DNA of 64,000 nucleotides, from positions 287,001 to 351,000 of the forward strand of contig NZ_AZEF01000027.1 of assembly GCF_001434915.1 (NCBI RefSeq). The letters run 5' to 3'. The notes under the pieces were generated by a model. The model was not told where the DNA came from. It saw only the letters and a list, made by a program, of their open reading frames with translations, and searched no databases. A program made the position numbers and the translations under genes. Source of the DNA: Liquorilactobacillus capillatus DSM 19910 (GTDB taxonomy: Bacteria > Bacillota > Bacilli > Lactobacillales > Lactobacillaceae). This document shows, piece after piece, positions 8,617 through 18,800 of the stretch; within the stretch, counting starts at the first letter, position 1; every line of letters begins with the position of its first letter.

Positions 8617-10836
8617 CTATCTTACTTGTAAAGTATTTCCTGTTTCAAGTCTAAATTGATGCGGTCCATTTGGAATCAACTTAATCATTCCTACTTCAGC
8701 TGTATTTAAATAGGCAATTTTTCTTTTTTCCAGTGTTACTAGTGTCTCTTGATTAGGATGACCGTAGTGGTTACGCCTTCCCGCTGAGATAATTGCTAAT
8801 TGTGGCTGTAACTGCTCAACATACCGGTCATCAGTAGATGTCTTACTACCATGATGACCCGTTTTCAGAATATCGACATGCAGCCCTGGGTTACGCTGAA
8901 TAACTTCTAATTCTCCACTTTTATCAAGATCACCGCTGATTATTAGACTGACACCGTCAACCTCCGTCGTTATGGTAATAGAATCTTCATTCGTTCCTTT
9001 GCCTTCCTCAAAAGGGTGTAAAATCCTGAAGTCAGTAACTTGTTGAATTGTTGCTGTTGCGATCGGAATCACATCTTGTAACTTATTAGCTGATAAGAGT
9101 AGCCTTTCCCTAAATGAAGGTAATTTTTCCATTCCTGCAGGTACTAAGATTTTTTTGACTTTGATCAACCTACTCACAACAGGAAAGTTTCCCACATGAT
9201 CGGTATCCTGATGAGTCAGAAATAACCAGTCAATGTGGGCTACTCCTTTACTCAATAAGTAATTAGCAACAACTGTTTCCCCATTCTCCCTGCTGTGTCT
9301 CTTTTGCCAAGGCTGATTTTGGAAAGTAACTTTTCCACCGGTATCGACTAGTGTAACTTCACGATTAAACTTTTTTCTGATGAGCGTACAGTCTCCTTGC
9401 CCAATATCCATAAAAACTACTTCATCATGTAAAGGAAACCTAATTATAACACCAGCTAGGCAATATGAAATTAAACCTAACAAATACACTTTTCGCCTAT
9501 TAGTAGTTACTTCGAGGGCTAACATTAACCCTAACCAAAAAAGAACAAAGAAAAGCGGCGGCTTTCCGAAAATAATATTTGTCGGTAAATTCGCCAAGAC
9601 TCCCAGACCCTTTGTAATGATACTTAATATCTCATTACATAAAAACTGCAGCCACGGAACGATAGAACCTATGATAACTGCAGGTATAATGAGCCATTCA
9701 AAAACAGGAATTATTAAAATAGAAATAATTGTCGTCAATAAATTCCAGCGAAAAGTATGCCATAAGATCAAAGGCAAACTATAGCCATTCATTTTTAACC
9801 CTAATTTAAAACTGTTCATTTTACGACTCATCATTAAAATCAAAGTCAGCAAATAACTAAGCTGTGTTCCCAGTGAGAAGATTATTCCAGGTGAATAAAA
9901 GAGATGAAGCAACAGAACGATTGACTCTGCTTCAATTCCATTCAAACCGTTATGCCATAGTTTATTAGTACTGATCATTAGCCAAGACATCATCACCGCT
10001 CTAATTAAACTAGAAGATAAACCTCCTAAAATTGCATAAAAAGGCAGGACTAGCAAGATTAAGTTATCGCAAGTTTCACGAGTTATTCGCAGACGTCCTA
10101 AGATAAACCTGATACCTGCCAAAAGGTAAAAGATATGCATGCCAGATAAACTAAAAAGGTGTAGCAGGCCTAGCTTATTAATTTGTTCTAACTCAAGTGT
10201 AAAATCCTGTGCATAATAACCTAATAACAAAATCTGGCTATAACCAGCTAATGGTGCCGGTAAAGATGCAAAATAATTTAACATTTGTTTACGTAAACTA
10301 TGGACCGCCGCAATTCCTTTCGCACCTATCCCTAAGTATGATGATGCCTCTTTTATTTCCATTTTAGAAATCTGCACTGTGTTAACTACTCTTTTAGAGC
10401 GTATAAATCTACGATAATCAAACTGATTTTCATTTGTAGGCGGTTGGATCATCCTAATATTCCCAGTGACCGTTATAACTTTAGCTGTTGTAATTTTTGC
10501 TAAGTCTTTTTGTTCAGCTTGATTTTTAATCCGATAATAGGCTTGCACTGGCTGTTTTCCTTCAACCCAACTAGCATTAAGTTTTAAAAGATCCCCATCA
10601 ATTTGGTAATTATCCGGTTGCAGAATTAATTTATTCTGTCTAAGTTCTGCTTCTTCTTTATAAGTTTTTTGCTGTAAATTATGATCCCACATAAAGCAAT
10701 AGGCCAAAAAAAGACATGCAAACCCTACACAGCCGCTTATTGCTAACTTATTTTGTAGAGCCAGAATTCGAATCTGTAGTATTCCAAATAAAACTAACCA
10801 TTCCCAACGAAAAGAAAGGATTAACAGGCTGATCAA
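8617..10836 (-). CDS. comEC: ComEC/Rec2 DNA-uptake channel protein
   Basis: ComEC forms the membrane channel through which single-stranded DNA enters competent cells. From the N-terminus there are hydrophobic helices, a DUF4131-like soluble segment, the multi-pass competence domain (LSGMHIFYLLAGI), and a C-terminal metallo-beta-lactamase domain with DIGQGDC, THQDTDHVGN, SGDLDKSG and TGHHGSK. The first canonical start is the TTG at 10836, with a poor ribosome-binding site. Coding similarity seems to continue 14 codons upstream to a TAG, with no ATG, GTG or TTG. Its length is within the family range, with no internal frameshift. Confidence 0.92.
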   Translation of the reverse strand: MISLLILSFRWEWLVLFGILQIRILALQNKLAISGCVGFACLFLAYCFMWDHNLQQKTYKEEAELRQNKLILQPDNYQIDGDLLKLNASWVEGKQPVQAYYRIKNQAEQKDLAKITTAKVITVTGNIRMIQPPTNENQFDYRRFIRSKRVVNTVQISKMEIKEASSYLGIGAKGIAAVHSLRKQMLNYFASLPAPLAGYSQILLLGYYAQDFTLELEQINKLGLLHLFSLSGMHIFYLLAGIRFILGRLRITRETCDNLILLVLPFYAILGGLSSSLIRAVMMSWLMISTNKLWHNGLNGIEAESIVLLLHLFYSPGIIFSLGTQLSYLLTLILMMSRKMNSFKLGLKMNGYSLPLILWHTFRWNLLTTIISILIIPVFEWLIIPAVIIGSIVPWLQFLCNEILSIITKGLGVLANLPTNIIFGKPPLFFVLFWLGLMLALEVTTNRRKVYLLGLISYCLAGVIIRFPLHDEVVFMDIGQGDCTLIRKKFNREVTLVDTGGKVTFQNQPWQKRHSRENGETVVANYLLSKGVAHIDWLFLTHQDTDHVGNFPVVSRLIKVKKILVPAGMEKLPSFRERLLLSANKLQDVIPIATATIQQVTDFRILHPFEEGKGTNEDSITITTEVDGVSLIISGDLDKSGELEVIQRNPGLHVDILKTGHHGSKTSTDDRYVEQLQPQLAIISAGRRNHYGHPNQETLVTLEKRKIAYLNTAEVGMIKLIPNGPHQFRLETGNTLQVR

Positions 10837-10891
10837 GATAGCTTCAAGCGCTAAAAAGAAAGGAAGGCGCCTGATTATCTAGATACTCACT

Positions 10892-11368
10892 TTAGTCAAA
10901 ATAAGTATCTGCCGCAATTGACTTTAGGTATTCTTTATCAACCTTAACTTGTTCAACCTCAACATTTTTTAATTTTAATAAGCGCATAGCATAATCATTA
11001 TTATGATAATTACGTAAATAGTATATTTTCTTAATTCCCGCTTGCAATAGCATTTTAGTACACTGTAAACAAGGAAAGTCTGTCACATAAATTTCCGCAT
11101 CAGCAGTTGCGATCCCAAATTTAGCACATTGAAGCACCGCATTCATTTCCGCATGAATCGTTCTAACACAGTGTCCATCAACCAAATAACAGCCTTCATC
11201 AATGCAATGGACATCCCCAGATACAGAGCCGTTATACCCACCCGCAATGATCCTTCGATCACGAACAAGAATTGCGCCCACAGATAGCCGTTCGCATGTA
11301 CTTCTAAGTGATAGTAGAATTGCTTGCAGCATAAAGTATTGATTCCAAGGTATTCTTTTGTCTTTCAT
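10892..11368 (-). CDS. comEB: ComEB, deoxycytidylate deaminase family
   Basis: This is a zinc-dependent dCMP deaminase-like enzyme (dCMP to dUMP) of 158 residues. The zinc and catalytic motifs HAEMNA and PCLQC are intact, and extra Cys/His residues (HCIDEGC, HCVRTIHAE) match the dCMP deaminase subfamily. It is the second gene of the comE operon. Its stop codon is within 60 bp of the comEC coding region. Its role in transformation is dispensable in known systems; the deaminase role is the surer call. Confidence 0.94.
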   Translation of the reverse strand: MKDKRIPWNQYFMLQAILLSLRSTCERLSVGAILVRDRRIIAGGYNGSVSGDVHCIDEGCYLVDGHCVRTIHAEMNAVLQCAKFGIATADAEIYVTDFPCLQCTKMLLQAGIKKIYYLRNYHNNDYAMRLLKLKNVEVEQVKVDKEYLKSIAADTYFD

Positions 11369-11433
11369 AAATTCACCCTCATTTTAAGCTTAACTCTAGT
11401 ATAGCAAAACCCTGATTACTGCAACAGGTAAAA

Positions 11434-12147
11434 TTATGGGCTCACCATCAATCGTGCATTCAGCTTTTCGAATGTTTTATCCCCAATACCAGTAATATTT
11501 TTTAAATCAGCTATGTTTTTAAAACCTCCATGTTGAGTTCGATAAGTTAAAATCAGATCAGCTTTCTTGTCCCCTATCCCATCTATTTCTAATAATTCAT
11601 CTTTAGTCACTTTATTCAAATCTCTTTTTGCTTCATTTATTTCATTGTTTGCAGTATTACCTATTTCAGTATCGTCAACAACTCCGCCTTCAACTGTTGA
11701 CGACTGACCTGCTTCCATTGTCGTAGGCGGCTTTTTCTCAACTTCCCCTTTAAACGGGATGTAAATAACTTGCTGGTCAGTTAACTTAAGGGCCAAGTTA
11801 ACTTGGTTATAGTCGGCCGTTTTTTCAAGTCCTCCAGCTGCAGTAACCACATCAGCAACTCGCATTTTACTGGTTGCCTTATAAATTCCCGGCTTTTTTA
11901 CTGCTCCTTTAATATCAACAAAAAAATGAGTACTTGTCTTTGAAGCAGTCACGTTTTGAGCGTCACCGGTTAACACCGAAGATTCCTTAGAAGTTTTACG
12001 ACCAAGTTCTGTTGTTTTATTCAACTGTGCTCCAGAATCTGTCTTTTTTACAAAATAAACACCTGTAGCAGCTGCAACAATTATAATAGCGCAACAAAAA
12101 CAAACCAGCATTTTATTTTCTTCCCAAAATTCTTTTAATCTTTCCAA
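11434..12147 (-). CDS. comEA: ComEA, DNA receptor of the competence machinery
   Basis: ComEA is a membrane-anchored double-stranded DNA-binding protein. The 237 residues comprise one transmembrane segment at about 14-33, a SLBB-like domain at about 72-132 (VDIKGAVKKPGIYK...), an acidic linker, and a C-terminal helix-hairpin-helix pair (LLEIDGIGDKKADLIL, LKNITGIGDKTFEKL) that binds DNA. The start is TTG at 12147, six bases after AGGAGG. No obvious ComX/ComK box is visible in the short upstream space. Confidence 0.95.
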   Translation of the reverse strand: MERLKEFWEENKMLVCFCCAIIIVAAATGVYFVKKTDSGAQLNKTTELGRKTSKESSVLTGDAQNVTASKTSTHFFVDIKGAVKKPGIYKATSKMRVADVVTAAGGLEKTADYNQVNLALKLTDQQVIYIPFKGEVEKKPPTTMEAGQSSTVEGGVVDDTEIGNTANNEINEAKRDLNKVTKDELLEIDGIGDKKADLILTYRTQHGGFKNIADLKNITGIGDKTFEKLNARLMVSP

Positions 12148-12211
12148 TTAGATCCTCCTTTCTAAAGTTTAGATACGCTGAATTCAGTCCTTTATCCCTA
12201 CTGATAGCCAA

Positions 12212-12262
12212 CAAAAAAAGCCTGTAAGTTTTGCTTATTAGGCCAAGTCTTACAGACTCTTT
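12212..12262 (-). terminator. Terminator after the YlbL-type protease gene
   Basis: On the minus strand AGTCTGTAAG pairs with CTTACAGGCT around a ~20 nt loop, followed by seven T. It separates the ylaN-to-ylbL transcript from comEA. Confidence 0.8.
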
Positions 12263-12304
12263 TGTTAAACCATAAATATTATACACAATAGATTTATTAC
12301 TACT

Positions 12305-13333
12305 TTAATGACTGCTTTTTCTTAAGTAACTAAGTGCATCTTGGATGTTTTTAACGGGGACTATCTTCATTTTTGTACTTAGCTTCTGGGCTGTTTTCTT
12401 TGCTTCTTGGTAATTATTACGGTCACCAGCTGTTCGTTCTTCCTGTGTAAGAGTATTATCAGGGGCAAAGAAAATAACGGCTTTTTTGCGAGCGGCAGCA
12501 ACCACCTTTTTATCAATACCACCAATATCACCAACTGCTCCATCAGAAAGAATTGTTCCTGTGCCGGTAATTTTACGGCCCTTTTTTAAATTTTCATGGC
12601 TAAGCTGACTATACATCTCCAGTGTCAACATCAAACCCGCTGAAGGTCCTTCGATTCCATCCATATTGATTTTTATCTTAACCGGTGAACTAACAACTGC
12701 TTTTTGAATAAAAGTTATTCCCAGTCCCCTTTTATTAATCTGCGGCAAATAATTCATTCTGCCCGTAACCGTCTTAGTTTCCCCATTACGTTGGTAACGC
12801 AGTGACATAACCGCCTGCTTAGTATGGTGCACACACTGTAATAAATCAGTTGTCTTAACACAGCGTTGCCCATTAACACCAGTTATCACATCTCCAACAC
12901 GTAATTTGTCTTTAAAAGCCGAATCCTTAAGGATCGACATAACAACGATCCCTTTAAAATTTTGCTTGACTGGCTTACCTGCCAAACTCAGAGAAACAGT
13001 TTTGGCCTGATTAAGTGCATCATCCATATAATAATGTTGCACCTTTTTATACTCTTTTGCTGAACTAGCTCCTGTAACCGAACTACTAGGAAGCCTAGTT
13101 GCATATTTATCAAAATAACTAGCCACATACAAAGCAGGTGTTGCTTGTCCGAGCTCAACATATGTTAACATAAATGATCCCGGATAAGCTTTTTGAGAGC
13201 CGGATACTGTCACGTACCTCCCAACATTCTGTGCATCTCCCACTGTTTCAATATAGGCCGGAATTGGGACAAAAGAGAAAAGCCCTAGTAAGATTACTAA
13301 AGCAATGGCAATTAACCGCTTCTTCTTTAACAT
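12305..13333 (-). CDS. ylbL: YlbL/SepM-type Lon-like protease with PDZ domain
   Basis: This is a membrane-anchored serine protease of 342 residues. It has one N-terminal transmembrane segment (about 6-24), a PDZ domain at about 120-195, and a Lon-type catalytic domain with the Ser-Lys dyad: S231 in GIEGPSAG and a lysine at 275 or 276 in GGIDKKV. Relatives include B. subtilis YlbL, linked to the DNA-damage response, and streptococcal SepM, which trims competence peptide. No substrate can be read here. It is the last gene of the ylaN-ftsW-pyc-...-coaD transcript, starting right after coaD ends. Confidence 0.93.
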   Translation of the reverse strand: MLKKKRLIAIALVILLGLFSFVPIPAYIETVGDAQNVGRYVTVSGSQKAYPGSFMLTYVELGQATPALYVASYFDKYATRLPSSSVTGASSAKEYKKVQHYYMDDALNQAKTVSLSLAGKPVKQNFKGIVVMSILKDSAFKDKLRVGDVITGVNGQRCVKTTDLLQCVHHTKQAVMSLRYQRNGETKTVTGRMNYLPQINKRGLGITFIQKAVVSSPVKIKINMDGIEGPSAGLMLTLEMYSQLSHENLKKGRKITGTGTILSDGAVGDIGGIDKKVVAAARKKAVIFFAPDNTLTQEERTAGDRNNYQEAKKTAQKLSTKMKIVPVKNIQDALSYLRKSSH

Positions 13334-13810
13334 TCAGCACATCTTTTCTTCAAGTGCTCTGATAACATTTGCTGGCACAAGACCTGCTAGATCCCCATGG
13401 AAATGAGCTACTTCTCGTACCAGTGTCGAGGAAAGAAAATTATATTTACCTGCCGCTGGCAATAAAATAGTCTCCAGATCTGGTTCTAAGTGACGATTCA
13501 TATCCGCAATACTACGCTCCGTCTCAAAGTCTTTCCCATTACGAGCCCCGCGCACAATAACCTTAGCCTGTAGCTGTCGAGCAGCTCTTACAGTTAGATC
13601 CGCCTCAAAAACACGTACTTTAACGTTCCTTAAACCTGCAACGGCATTTTCAAGTAACACAGCTTTTTCTGAAGGTGAAAATAAACTGTTCTTACTTGTG
13701 TTAGTCATAATAAGTACTGTCAACTCTGTAAAAAGCATACTAGCCCGTTTGATCAAATCAACATGTCCATTTGTAACAGGATCAAAACTTCCAGGAAAAA
13801 TTGCATTCAT
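13334..13810 (-). CDS. coaD: Phosphopantetheine adenylyltransferase
   Basis: CoaD transfers AMP to 4'-phosphopantetheine, the penultimate step of coenzyme A synthesis. The protein of 158 residues shows the nucleotidyltransferase motif PGSFDPVTNGH (H16) and the C-terminal SSTLVRE. I prefer the ATG at 13810 over the one at 13819, because GAGGTG sits directly against the earlier ATG but about 10 bases from the later one, and the family begins directly before AIFPGSFD. It is adjacent to rsmD, as in Bacillus. Confidence 0.96.
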   Translation of the reverse strand: MNAIFPGSFDPVTNGHVDLIKRASMLFTELTVLIMTNTSKNSLFSPSEKAVLLENAVAGLRNVKVRVFEADLTVRAARQLQAKVIVRGARNGKDFETERSIADMNRHLEPDLETILLPAAGKYNFLSSTLVREVAHFHGDLAGLVPANVIRALEEKMC

Positions 13811-13815
13811 TTCTA

Positions 13816-14373
13816 TCATTCACCTCGGTAGCGATAAATAGTTATCTCAGTAATACCATAGTCTGCCCGCTTAAATAGCTCAAAGCCTTCAAGTTCAGTC
13901 GGTAATTTAGCTGTTTGATCCGTCTCACAGATCAACAAAGCCCCTTTTTCCAAAAGTCCTAAAGTTGCTAGGCGATTAATCATCTCAATTATCTGCTGCT
14001 TCTTATACGGAGGATCTAGAAAAAGATAGTTAAAGCGTTGTTCTTGTCGAGCCAATTTAGCTAATATTCGTTTAGCATCGGCTTTGATCACATTAAATTT
14101 TTGTGGCTCTTTAGTAACACTGATATTATCATTAATTGTTTTTATTGCTAGATATTGCCTGTCGATCAGTGTCGCTTGCTGCACACCACGTGAAACAGCT
14201 TCAATACTTAAACCACCACTGCCGGCAAAAAGATCTAGCGCTTTTCCGCCCTCAAAGAAAGGCCCAATCATATTAAAAATCGATTCTTTCACTTTATCTG
14301 TCGTCGGGCGGGTCTTCATCCCTGGAACAGCTCTTAGTCTGCGCCCACCGTACTCTCCTGCAATAATCCTCAT
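13816..14373 (-). CDS. rsmD: 16S rRNA (guanine966-N2)-methyltransferase
   Basis: RsmD methylates G966 of 16S rRNA using S-adenosylmethionine. The 185 residues show the N-terminal RIIAGEYGGRRL signature, the SAM-binding DLFAGSGGLSIEA and the N6/N2-methylase motif LFLDPPYKK. It lies between ylbG and coaD, with gaps of a few bases. Confidence 0.95.
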   Translation of the reverse strand: MRIIAGEYGGRRLRAVPGMKTRPTTDKVKESIFNMIGPFFEGGKALDLFAGSGGLSIEAVSRGVQQATLIDRQYLAIKTINDNISVTKEPQKFNVIKADAKRILAKLARQEQRFNYLFLDPPYKKQQIIEMINRLATLGLLEKGALLICETDQTAKLPTELEGFELFKRADYGITEITIYRYRGE

Positions 14374-14376
14374 TGT

Positions 14377-14679
14377 CTATTCTTTATTACTCCTATATTT
14401 TTCTCGGTCTTCCTCGGTTAATTTATAAGTCGTTCCCACTTCATCCTCAAAATTAATTTTAATATTGGGTCGCGGCGACATAAGCACTCGTTTGACAAAA
14501 CGCATACCTTTTAACTTTTTAACCGTTTCACTTATAGTTGAACGATCGATATATAAAACAACATATTTCATCCGGCGTGAAACATAATGGATAGTCCCAT
14601 AACGACGTAATTGCTTACTATTTTTTAAATGATACAGATAAACAATAACACTTTGGCGCTCATTTATTTTAAATTCCAT
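14377..14679 (-). CDS. ylbG: YlbG family protein (DUF2129)
   Basis: This is a small conserved Firmicute protein of unknown function, here 100 residues, always found beside rsmD. It is recognised by INERQSVIVYLYHLK and RRMKYVVLYIDR. I start it at the ATG at 14679 behind AGGGGG; a longer TTG start at 14700 is possible but would overlap the preceding gene. There are no membrane segments, and the C-terminus is charged. Confidence 0.9.
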   Translation of the reverse strand: MEFKINERQSVIVYLYHLKNSKQLRRYGTIHYVSRRMKYVVLYIDRSTISETVKKLKGMRFVKRVLMSPRPNIKINFEDEVGTTYKLTEEDREKYRSNKE

Positions 14680-14689
14680 CAAATTCCCC

Positions 14690-15832
14690 CTATTTATCAA
14701 TAATGAGTACTAGCATTCCCTTATTATATGCTATCCCAATATTCTTAGTATTTCCTGAAACAAGTTTAGGGAAAATAAGCCTTAGTAAGACAGGGTCTGA
14801 AAAGAAAGCTGTATTATCATAGATTGGTGCTAAACAATAAATATCGAAGTGACGACGTGATAATCCTACTGCTTGATATAACTTTCTAGGAACATCTTGT
14901 GCATAAAGATACAACTCTTGACGTTGATTTAGATTACCACTTAAAACATTCTTAACCTGACGACTTTTCTTCTTACTTAAAAACTTCTGTGGATTCTCAC
15001 CTAAATTGGAGAGTACTGTTTGACTAGCCTGTGTCAACTCGTCAGTAGCAGTTAGTTCTGGAACTCCTATCAGCTCTCGCTTCACATTAATTAAACTTGT
15101 TAGATCTCCAGGCATCAAACTGTTCATCGCTGCCCAATTAGTTTCTCCTTGAAACTGAACTGGTAATGGCGTTTGCGAGATAACACGATACAAGTTTTTC
15201 TTTAACAACATATCCGTATTTAGATATTCTAGCGCATAAACCTTTTTTGAATGCGGATGCAAGTATGTGACTGCATAGCTCTTATTTTTAAAACTTATCA
15301 GTGGTCGTTCATTTAAATCATCTTCAGACAGTTCCAACTGAAAGCTTTGTTCATGATAATTCAATTTAAAGTTTGCATATAGTGAGCTGAGCTGGACTAG
15401 CTCTTTAAAAGGCATATTGACCCTTAAGGTTTCGTGCTTCCGCATTCCCTGACCACCGACAAAAATTGCACTGACCTTATGTGTTATTAAATCAATTCCA
15501 ACTTTAAAATACTGTGCTGGATCAGCCTTATAAACCCACCATTGAACATTAACTGCACTGGGGAGTTTATCCTGTGGTTCCCCAAAATCAGCTATAATAG
15601 CGTCTTCTGATGCTCCTATATAGCGAGCAAAACCGTGGGGCTGGATTCGATCGACTTTAGGTGTTGTTAAATGTGCTTTATTCGTTACAAGGTGGCGCTG
15701 TGTTCTGGGTGATAATTTAGGCTGACTGGTTCCGTCCCCAAATAAAGCTGTCCACAGATATAGCCCAAGCAATATCAATAAGAACAGCCCCGTAAATTCA
15801 AGTATACTTTTGAGAAAAAACTTTTTTCTCAT
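14690..15832 (-). CDS. Membrane-anchored CAP-associated-domain protein with degenerate CAP domain
   Basis: The 380-residue protein has an N-terminal transmembrane segment (about 11-30). A middle region of about 65-210 resembles the CAP-associated N-terminal domain (FGEPQDKLPSAVNVQWWVYK, GGQGMR). The C-terminal part of about 230-380 follows CAP/SCP topology (NVKRELIGVPELTATDEL at the start, NIGIAYNKGMLVLIIDK at the end). The usual CAP histidines and glutamate (HS.DM, GENI) are not visible. It resembles B. subtilis YlbC and occupies an equivalent place near ylbG. Its function is unknown; extracellular location is inferred. Confidence 0.75.
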   Translation of the reverse strand: MRKKFFLKSILEFTGLFLLILLGLYLWTALFGDGTSQPKLSPRTQRHLVTNKAHLTTPKVDRIQPHGFARYIGASEDAIIADFGEPQDKLPSAVNVQWWVYKADPAQYFKVGIDLITHKVSAIFVGGQGMRKHETLRVNMPFKELVQLSSLYANFKLNYHEQSFQLELSEDDLNERPLISFKNKSYAVTYLHPHSKKVYALEYLNTDMLLKKNLYRVISQTPLPVQFQGETNWAAMNSLMPGDLTSLINVKRELIGVPELTATDELTQASQTVLSNLGENPQKFLSKKKSRQVKNVLSGNLNQRQELYLYAQDVPRKLYQAVGLSRRHFDIYCLAPIYDNTAFFSDPVLLRLIFPKLVSGNTKNIGIAYNKGMLVLIIDK

Positions 15833-15840
15833 TTAATAAT

Positions 15841-18800
15841 TCATTCCTTAATAGGTTCAATTTCTAATAAAAGATCTCTCGTTTCAAGAATATCGCCAGC
15901 CTTAGCATGAACATGACTAATTTTACCATTAAATGGTGCCTTAATAGTTGTTTCCATTTTCATTGCTTCAGTCACAATTAACGGTTCACCTTTTTTAACA
16001 ACCTGATTCTTAGTCACAAGAACACTTAAGACTGAACCGCTCAAGGTGGCCCCGATATGTCTTGGATTCGTTGGTTCAGCTTTCAAAACTGTCTTTACAG
16101 TTGCTTTCTTACTAAGATCATGGATAACGATCTGCTGAGCCTGACCGTTAAGCGTAAAGTAGAGATTGCGGTTTCCCTCTTCATCAGCATCACCAATTGA
16201 ATTTAATCTGACAATAACTTTCTTTCCAACCCCATAGTCGATGTGAATTGTTTCTTCTTTTCTCATCCCTTGATAAAAAGTATTGGTATCTAAAATCTCT
16301 AATTCTCCAAATTTACTGATCATTTCTTCATAATCTAAGAACACATCTGGATACAGTACGTAACTTAAGACTTCTTCCGTAGTTGGTGTACGTTTTATCT
16401 TTTCTTTCAGTTCTTGAGTAACTTGTTCAAAATCAACTGGCTGTGCTAAACTACCTGGTCGAACCTTAATTGCTTTTCTGCCCTTCAAAACAATTTCTTG
16501 AAGTTTCTTAGGGAATCCACCCGCTGGTTGACCTAAATTACCTGCAAAGAAGTTGACCACTGATTCCGGAAAGTCAATTTGTGAACCTCGTTCAAAAATA
16601 TCTTCTGGAGTCAACTGATTCTTAATCATGAATATTGCAAAATCACCAACAACTTTAGAACTCGGTGTAACCTTAACGATATTACCCAAAAGCTGATTGA
16701 CTTCACGATATGTTTTCTTAACTACCTCAAAATCATCAATTCCTAAAGCTTTTGCTTGCTGTTGTAAGTTAGAATACTGTCCACCAGGCATTTCTGTCTG
16801 ATAAATATCCGTTTGTGGGGCAGTTATTCCATTCATAAAGTCTTGATAAAACGGCTTGATTCCTTGCCAATAGCGATTTACACGCTCAACATTATCTATA
16901 TTAAGCTCAGGTTGACGTGGATCTTCCGTTAAAGCGTAGTACAAACTGCTCATGCTTGGTTGACTTGTTGTCCCTGATAATGAACTCATTGCAACATCAA
17001 CAATATCGACTCCGCCCCGAATCGCTTGGGTATAAGTCGCTACCCCGTTACCGGTCGTATCATGTGTATGCAGATGAATCGGAACATCAATTTCTTCTTT
17101 CAAGCTGCTAACTAATTCGTATGCCGCTTTAGGTTTTAGTAATCCAGCCATATCTTTAATACCAATAATTTGTGAACCGGCTGCGACAAGATCTTTAGCA
17201 AGCTCTTTGTAATAATTTAAATCATACTTATGTTCTGTCTTATTTAGAACATCACCGGTATAACACATCGTCCCTTCTGCAATTTTTCCTGTGTCACGCA
17301 CAAATTGAATACTCTTTTCCATCTGCGTTACCCAGTTCAAACTGTCAAAAATACGAAAGACATCTATACCATTAGTAGCACTTTGTGCGATGAACTTCTG
17401 TAAAACATTATCAGGATAATTTTTATATCCAACTGCATTGGAACCTCTGAAAAGCATCTGTAAGAGTGTCTGCGGCATTCTTTGACGAATTAATTTTAGT
17501 CTTTCCCATGGATCTTCATCTAAGAAACGGTAAGCAACATCAAAAGTAGCCCCACCCCATACTTCAGCTGAAAAGACATGTGGTAAAGCTTTATCGTAGA
17601 CATCCACGACCGGGAGCATATCTTTTGTCCGCATCCTTGTAGCAAAAAGACTCTGATGAGCATCACGCATCGTCGTATCTGTCAAAAGAACTTTATCTTG
17701 TGCTCTCAACCAGTTGATCATGGCACTTGCGCCTTCGCGGTCTAAAACCTTCTTAGCATTATCAGTATTCTTTTCTGCCCTGAAGTCAGTTCCGATCGTA
17801 ACCTTGGGTGCAAAAACCTTCTTGTGTTTCTCTGTGCCTGGGAAGCCATTGACCGTGACGTTTCCAATATACTTCAATAATTGATTGATAGTATTCTTTT
17901 CACGCTTAAAGTTAAACAACTCTGGTGTATTATCAATAAAGGTCGTGCTTGCTTTACCAGCTAAGAAAACAGGATGATTGATAACGTTACGCATGAATGC
18001 AATATTAGTTTTAACACCTCTAATTCTGAATTCATCTAAAACTCGGTCCATCTTTAAGACTGCTCCAACAAAGGTACGTGCCTGGACACAAGCCTTTACT
18101 AATAACGAATCAAAATATGGTGTTATGACTGCACCGGCGTAAGCATTACCGCCATCAAGACGCACGCCAAAACCACCTGGTGACCGGTATGTTTCTATTT
18201 TACCTGTATCAGGCATAAACTTATTCTCAGGGTCCTCAGTAGTTACACGACATTGGATAGCAACTCCATGGCTCTTTAACGATGCTTGTTGAGGAAGATT
18301 CAAATCCTTGAAAAGGTCTTTCCCCGCAGCAATAAGTATCTGTGCTTGGACAATGTCAATATCGGTAATCATCTCTGAAATAGTATGTTCTACCTGAACT
18401 CGTGGATTAACTTCAATAAAGTAAAAATCATCTGCTGTAACTAAAAATTCTACGGTTCCTGCATTTTGATAAGAGACACTTTCCATCAAACGAACTGCTG
18501 CCTGACAGATTGCATGTCTCCTCTCTTGACTTAGCGAAATACTTGGAGCCATTTCAATAACCTTTTGATGTCTCCGTTGAACTGAACAGTCACGTTCAAA
18601 TAAGTGAAGAACATTTCCATGCTTATCAGCTAAAATCTGGACTTCGATGTGCTTAGGCTGCTTCAAATATTTTTCAACATAGAGTTCATCATCACCAAAT
18701 GATTGTTTAGCTTCACTGCGAGCACGATTGTAACTTTCTTCAATCTCACTTTCATTTTCAATAATCCGCATTCCACGGCCACCACCGCCAAGTGCAGCTT

